Source: Avisuccinivibrio_A sp964651505
Lineage (GTDB): Bacteria > Pseudomonadota > Gammaproteobacteria > Enterobacterales > Succinivibrionaceae
Assembly: GCA_964651505.1 (NCBI GenBank)
Contig: CAZYXT010000094.1
Coordinates: 1-9,349, forward strand
DNA: 9,349 nucleotides
Direction: 5' to 3'
Under the pieces are notes generated by a model. That model had not been told where the DNA came from. It ran no database searches and worked only from the letters and a program-made list of their open reading frames with translations. Shown here one piece after another: positions 6,389 through 9,349 of this stretch. Both the position numbers and the translations under genes were made by a program. How positions within the stretch are numbered: position 1 is the stretch's first letter; each line of letters starts with the position of its first letter.

Positions 6389-6419
6389 TAAATGTAGTTT
6401 AATAATTAAGTTTAATAAT
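6384..6419. promoter_or_regulatory. Operator-like cluster of three TTTAATAAT half-sites
   Basis: ATTATTAAA (6384-6392) and TTTAATAAT (6398-6406) form a perfect 9-bp inverted repeat with a 5-base spacer. A third copy, TTTAATAAT (6411-6419), follows as a direct repeat. The cluster covers the -10 and the expected start site of the ROK gene, a typical place for autorepression. The architecture of an inverted pair in A/T-rich sequence resembles NagC/Mlc operators, but the sequence differs. Confidence 0.5.
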
Positions 6420-6420
6420 A

Positions 6421-6430
6421 TGCCGCGGCA
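6421..6430. repeat. Perfect 10-bp GC palindrome
   Basis: TGCCGCGGCA is its own reverse complement and stands in the leader 27 bases before the ROK start codon. It could be a small hairpin or protein site. Such a short palindrome may also be chance. Confidence 0.4.
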
Positions 6431-6457
6431 GTGCCTGCCCCAAAATGAGTCAAAATT

Positions 6458-7483
6458 ATGCGCCAAGACAACCCCGACACTCTCTTAAAGGCCGAAAAGG
6501 TCACGGCAAGCACCATAAGAAAGCAAAACCTGGCTCTGGTCTCCAAGATCTTGCACCAAGAGCAGGTCGCATCCGTGTCGCGCCTGAAGGTGCTCACAGG
6601 CTTGTCGGTGGTGACTTTGACCAAGCTTTTAAATGAGCTCGTCTCCTTGCAGGTGGTAAATGAAGGACAGATGATCAACACGGGATCGGGCCGTCCTGCC
6701 AAGACCTACGTATTCAATGCCGCCCACAAGCTTTTGCTCATCGTCTCCTGCTACCAGCGCTCAGGGCACGATTACGCAGGCTACAGCGTCCATGATCTGT
6801 TCGGCGAGTGCCTCGAGAGGCGCGAGGAGCTTTTGTCCACCATTCACACCGACGAGTTTCGCATCGGCATCGAAAGGTATTTGGAGCGCTACGACAAAAT
6901 CGCCATGATCGGGATCTCCATGCCCAACGACACGGTGGGAGGGCGCGTGGCTTCGGCCTTGCGCCATGATGTGCAATCGCGCAGGCTTGCCAAACATTTA
7001 TCGTCCCACTTCAAAGCCGACGTCTTTTTTGAAACCGACATCAATGCCGCGGCCTTGGGCTGCTATAAACGCTGCAGCGACTACAAATTTGTCTCGGGGG
7101 TGGTCTTGATGCCGGGGCGCGTGCCAAGCTGCGGATATTGCTACGAGGGAAGCGTGTTGCGCGGTCGCGACGGCATGGCAGGGGAGGTGAGGTATTTTCC
7201 CATGTACAACGACGTGGGGATTTTGCCCTCCGATCCCAAACAGGCCGACGAGCTGGCCGTGCGCACTTTAAGGGCCATCATGTGCGTGCTCAATCCTGCT
7301 TATGTGGTGGTCTACACCGAAGGCTTGAAAGGAGGGCTGACCGAGAGGCTCAAAAAAAGGCTGCTCACTCCTGCGGAGATGGCCATGCTGCCTGTCATTG
7401 AGTTAAGCTCGCAGATCAGAGACGATATCGTCTCAGGCATGATCACCTTGTGTTTGCGGCATCTGTCAGGCAGCGAGGACTGA
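6458..7483 (+). CDS. ROK-family transcriptional regulator (NagC/Mlc/XylR-like), degenerate
   Basis: This 341-aa protein has an N-terminal winged helix (about 18-88: TIRKQNLALVSKILHQEQVA, VSRLKVLTGLSVVTLTKLLN) ending in GSGRPAKTYVFN, the hallmark wing of ROK repressors. The ROK domain follows: IGISMPNDTVGG (151-162), FFETDINAAALG (190-201, equivalent to ENDANAAALG), and GRDGMAGEVRYFP (236-248, equivalent to AGEFGH). The DxGxT ATP-binding motif is not evident after the wing, and the CxCGxxGCxE zinc motif is missing, so it is probably not a kinase and senses its ligand atypically. ATG 6458 is the first in-frame start (TGA at 6446); the ribosome site is poor (TGAG, 8 bases upstream). Being divergent from the oxidoreductase operon, it may regulate it and itself. 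The ligand is unknown, probably a sugar or derivative. Confidence 0.85.
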   Translation: MRQDNPDTLLKAEKVTASTIRKQNLALVSKILHQEQVASVSRLKVLTGLSVVTLTKLLNELVSLQVVNEGQMINTGSGRPAKTYVFNAAHKLLLIVSCYQRSGHDYAGYSVHDLFGECLERREELLSTIHTDEFRIGIERYLERYDKIAMIGISMPNDTVGGRVASALRHDVQSRRLAKHLSSHFKADVFFETDINAAALGCYKRCSDYKFVSGVVLMPGRVPSCGYCYEGSVLRGRDGMAGEVRYFPMYNDVGILPSDPKQADELAVRTLRAIMCVLNPAYVVVYTEGLKGGLTERLKKRLLTPAEMAMLPVIELSSQIRDDIVSGMITLCLRHLSGSED

Positions 7484-7808
7484 GCGCCTCTTAAGCGCCA
7501 TAAAGCGGCCTTTGGGACCTTTTGAAACAGAAAGGACAGGGGCGCAGGTTTGTGAGGGCTTTGCTCTTTGCGATCAGGCAAGTCAATAAGGTTCTTGTTC
7601 ATTATTTAATTGCACGGACAGGTCAAAACGGCAAATGGGGAATAATTTAACGCTGATAAAATTCTTTCATGCACAGAGGCAGAATATAATTTCTAGTCAA
7701 TGATCAGGCATGGTAAGTTAATTTTGAAGTTGCAACATGTACATAAGGGCCTCTGAAACCTATCAGAACGCCTAATTATTTGTCAGCTGTTTTTGGCGCA
7801 AAACGGCC

Positions 7809-7819
7809 ATTTTTGGGGC
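7809..7819 (+). repeat. Extra copy of the ATTTTTGGGGC element
   Basis: This 11-base string is identical to the core of both arms of the inverted repeat in the divergent control region about 1.5 kb to the left. It lies between the ROK and WYL genes within a run of similar A/T plus GGGC blocks. Confidence 0.6.
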
Positions 7820-7901
7820 GGCATTTTTGCAAGATCTTGGATTTAGCCGATTCCTTCGGGCCTCAAAGAGGGCAAAAAGTTTAAAACTCCTTTCAATTAG
7901 T

Positions 7902-7951
7902 TCTTTATAAAGATTTTGTTTATTGATAGAATCAACTCAATTTTTAGAGTT
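7902..7951. promoter_or_regulatory. Palindrome cluster and promoter candidate of the WYL gene
   Basis: Three short inverted repeats are packed in 50 bases: TCTTTATAAAGA (7902-7913, perfect), TTGAT-AGA-ATCAA (7923-7935, perfect), and AACTC-8 bases-GAGTT (7934-7951). A sigma-70-like promoter, TTTATA (7904-7909), 17 bp, TAGAAT (7927-7932), coincides with the first two, so a repressor bound there would block it. WYL regulators of the BrxR/CapW type bind inverted repeats in their own promoters, which makes autoregulation plausible. Confidence 0.4.
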
Positions 7952-8034
7952 ATAAGACTAACCTGTTTTTTCATAGTCATTATACGCGTCAGCTCAGATC
8001 TTTTTGCAATTTGATGCTTTTCATGCGCATGTGA

Positions 8035-8050
8035 CCCGGGGTTGCCCGGG
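8035..8050 (+). repeat. GC hairpin in the WYL gene leader
   Basis: CCCGGG-GTTG-CCCGGG can form a 6-bp all-GC stem with a four-base loop about 70 bases before the start codon. No T run follows, so it is not an ordinary intrinsic terminator. Confidence 0.45.
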
Positions 8051-8121
8051 ATCAGGCCGAGAGTGCAGAAAAGGGTGCAGATTAAAGGAGCGGTCGGGCC
8101 GATGCACAGGAGATAAAGTTC

Positions 8122-9087
8122 ATGGCAGCAGACTTTAATGACGAGGTTTCCACTGTCAACAAGTGGAATCAGGCGCGCAGGCTCGAGTTCATCGATTTTC
8201 GACTGGGCACCGACGGCCGCATTAACCGTCGCGACCTGGTAGATTTTTTCAGCATTTCGATCCCGCAGGCCTCATTGGACCTGTCCAAGTATCAGCAGAT
8301 GGTCGGCGAATCGGATCCCCCTCGCAAAAATCTCTCCTATGATCGTCATCTTAAGGTCTATACCCGCACCGATGATTTTAAGCCCCTGTTCCCCAAGATT
8401 TGCGCACCTGAAAGCTATTTAAACGATCTTTTGGCCTATGCCCAGGGCGATTTGGTCAAAAGCCGCAACTTCTTCGGATTCATCCCCAACGTGGGGGTGG
8501 CCGCCTTCAATCCGCCGCGCCGCAACATCGACTCGGTGGTGCTGTTTAACATTCTCGAGTCCATCCGCACCCGTCGGGCCGTGCACATCACCTATTTATC
8601 TTTAACCTCGGTCAAGCCCATCGACCATCTGGTGGCGCCGCACGGTTTGGCCTATGACGGCATGCGCTGGCATGTCAGGGCCTATTGTTACGATCATCAC
8701 GGCTTCCGCGATTACGTGCTCTCGAGGGTTGTGCGCTGCGCCGTGCCCGAGATCCCCGCTCCCAACGATCGCTTCTCCGATCCCATCGGCAACGGCTTCA
8801 AAGAAGTGGGCACCTCAGGACGCGACGACACCGAGTGGAATGAGCTTGTGGATCTGGTTATCAAAGCCAATCCTGCCCTGCCCGAGGCGGCCCGCCGCGC
8901 CATCGAGCACGATTACGGCATGGTCGAAGACGGCACAGTGGTTTACCCCTGCCGCCGCGCTTTGCTGTTCTATGCCCTGCAATGGCTGCGTCTGACCAGG
9001 GCCGACGAGGTACTGCCCCCCGAGCAAAGACAAATTGTGCTGGACAACGAGGCCGAGGTGTTCAGGCGCCTGGCAGGCGGTCACTGA
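8122..9087 (+). CDS. WYL-domain transcriptional regulator, BrxR/CapW-like
   Basis: This 321-aa protein has an N-terminal winged helix (about 12-80: WNQARRLEFIDFRLGTDGRI, NRRDLVDFFSISIPQASLDL, DRHLKVYTRTDDFKP), a WYL ligand-binding domain (about 145-208: RRAVHITYLSLTS, HLVAPHGLAYDGMRWHVRAY, FRDYVLSRV) and a C-terminal dimerisation-type extension (235-320). The canonical W-Y-L triplet is TYL here. Length and layout match the BrxR/CapW regulators that stand next to BREX, CBASS and other phage-defence genes and sense nucleic acid or nucleotide ligands. AGGAG lies 9 bases before the ATG. No defence operon is visible; only a truncated ATPase follows on the opposite strand. Family assignment to WYL is firm; the BrxR/CapW subgroup is inferred from the overall pattern. 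Confidence 0.85.
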   Translation: MAADFNDEVSTVNKWNQARRLEFIDFRLGTDGRINRRDLVDFFSISIPQASLDLSKYQQMVGESDPPRKNLSYDRHLKVYTRTDDFKPLFPKICAPESYLNDLLAYAQGDLVKSRNFFGFIPNVGVAAFNPPRRNIDSVVLFNILESIRTRRAVHITYLSLTSVKPIDHLVAPHGLAYDGMRWHVRAYCYDHHGFRDYVLSRVVRCAVPEIPAPNDRFSDPIGNGFKEVGTSGRDDTEWNELVDLVIKANPALPEAARRAIEHDYGMVEDGTVVYPCRRALLFYALQWLRLTRADEVLPPEQRQIVLDNEAEVFRRLAGGH

Positions 9088-9146
9088 TTAAACCTCACTT
9101 TCCTTAATTTAAGCTTGGGTACCCCAAAACCCATCTTACCCTGATC

Positions 9147-9349
9147 TTAGGCGCGCAGGCGCTTCCTGCCCGCCGAGTCTTTGACTTCCGGGCTCACCGG
9201 CAAGTCCGACATGCGGCAAAACTTGACCGTCATGCCCCTGCGGGCGGCCGCCACGCAGGCGGCGCAGGACAACAGGGTTTTGCCCGAGCCTGTGGCCGCA
9301 TCGATGTAACCAAGCTCTTCGAGCAGAGCACGAACCTCGTCTGCATCGG
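9147..9349 (-). pseudogene. P-loop ATPase end, probable truncated IstB (IS21 helper)
   Basis: On the minus strand a frame enters from the right edge and stops at TAA (9147-9149) after 66 visible residues. It contains a Walker A motif (AATGSGKTLLSCAACVAAAR) followed by GMTVKFCRMSDL, a pattern seen in IstB ATPases of IS21 elements (ATGSGKT...ACR.G..V.Y.R..DL). In IstB more than 100 residues with the Walker B aspartates should follow; here the chain ends about 18 residues after the DL, so the gene appears truncated or frameshifted. No IS21 terminal repeat is recognised between here and the WYL gene. An alternative is the tail of another small P-loop or helicase-like protein; the missing N-terminal part outside the window would settle it. 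Confidence 0.45.

Larger units (their letters stand above)
5975..6457. other. Divergent intergenic control region
   Basis: These 483 bases separate the minus-strand oxidoreductase operon from the plus-strand ROK gene and contain no convincing gene. They are AT-rich, with repeated TTTGGGGC-type elements (6171-6178, 6204-6213, and inverted at 6284-6293 and 6437-6445), a CRP-like site, a rightward promoter with overlapping TTTAATAAT half-sites, and a candidate leftward -10. If the leftward -10 is used, the operon has a 5' leader of roughly 265 bases. Confidence 0.7.
7484..8121. other. Long non-coding stretch before the WYL gene
   Basis: I see no convincing gene in these 638 bases. They hold a further ATTTTTGGGGC element (7809-7819) flanked by related TTTTTGGCGC and CATTTTTGC strings (7790-7830), three short palindromes and a promoter candidate around 7902-7951, and a CCCGGG hairpin at 8035-8050 in the presumed WYL leader. 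No strong terminator was found directly after the ROK gene. Confidence 0.6.

Noticed and set aside
6341..6391. 16-codon leader-peptide-like ORF ending in Tyr-Tyr upstream of the ROK gene, with AGGA in front
   Set aside because: The best promoter of the ROK gene (6359-6388) lies inside it, so most ROK transcripts would not contain it.
7312..7602. 96-codon minus-strand frame overlapping the 3' end of the ROK gene
   Set aside because: It has no ribosome binding site before its ATG, mostly overlaps a confident gene, and has an implausible composition.
8102..8116. Four-codon ORF (MHRR) just before the WYL gene with an AAAGGAG upstream
   Set aside because: Spacing to its ATG is about 11 bases and the size is too small to call; it is mentioned only with the WYL leader.

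Overview
The window looks like chromosomal DNA of an anaerobic or facultative proteobacterium. The GC-rich coding sequence, AT-rich spacers, 90-nt type II tRNA-Ser with an encoded CCA and the gene types would suit a gut or rumen gammaproteobacterium such as a Succinivibrionaceae member. That placement is a tentative inference.

Layout. (1) Positions 1-1150 are an accessory-looking stretch on the minus strand, directly beyond the 3' end of a tRNA-Ser(UGA) gene: a winged-helix protein, possibly a small overlapping basic ORF, a 102-aa unknown protein, and an unknown gene running off the left edge. The distal part is strikingly AT-rich, and no integrase is visible. (2) Positions 1442-5974 are a tight four-gene minus-strand operon for a 2-oxoacid (probably pyruvate) oxidoreductase: gamma, alpha, beta, then a 541-aa GltD-like flavoprotein that carries a PorD-like ferredoxin tail. 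A strong hairpin follows the operon. (3) Positions 5975-6457 are a divergent control region. It holds a pair of inverted ATTTTTGGGGCAA elements, a CRP-like site, a good promoter for the rightward gene, and three TTTAATAAT half-sites over that promoter. (4) Positions 6458-7483 encode a degenerate ROK-family regulator. (5) Positions 7484-8121 are a long non-coding stretch ending in a palindrome-rich promoter candidate. (6) Positions 8122-9087 encode a WYL-domain regulator resembling the BrxR/CapW family, which controls phage-defence operons. (7) At the right edge lies the end of a minus-strand P-loop ATPase, probably a truncated IS21 IstB-type protein.

How the genes may work together. The Por-type subunits oxidise a 2-oxoacid with CoA, using TPP and Fe-S clusters. 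The fused flavoprotein would pass the electrons to NAD(P)+, or run the reverse reaction, without a separate ferredoxin. The divergent ROK regulator is a natural candidate to control itself and perhaps this operon. The WYL gene and the ATPase remnant look like a second accessory patch, but no complete defence system is present in this window. The substrate, the cofactor and all regulatory links are inference from sequence only.
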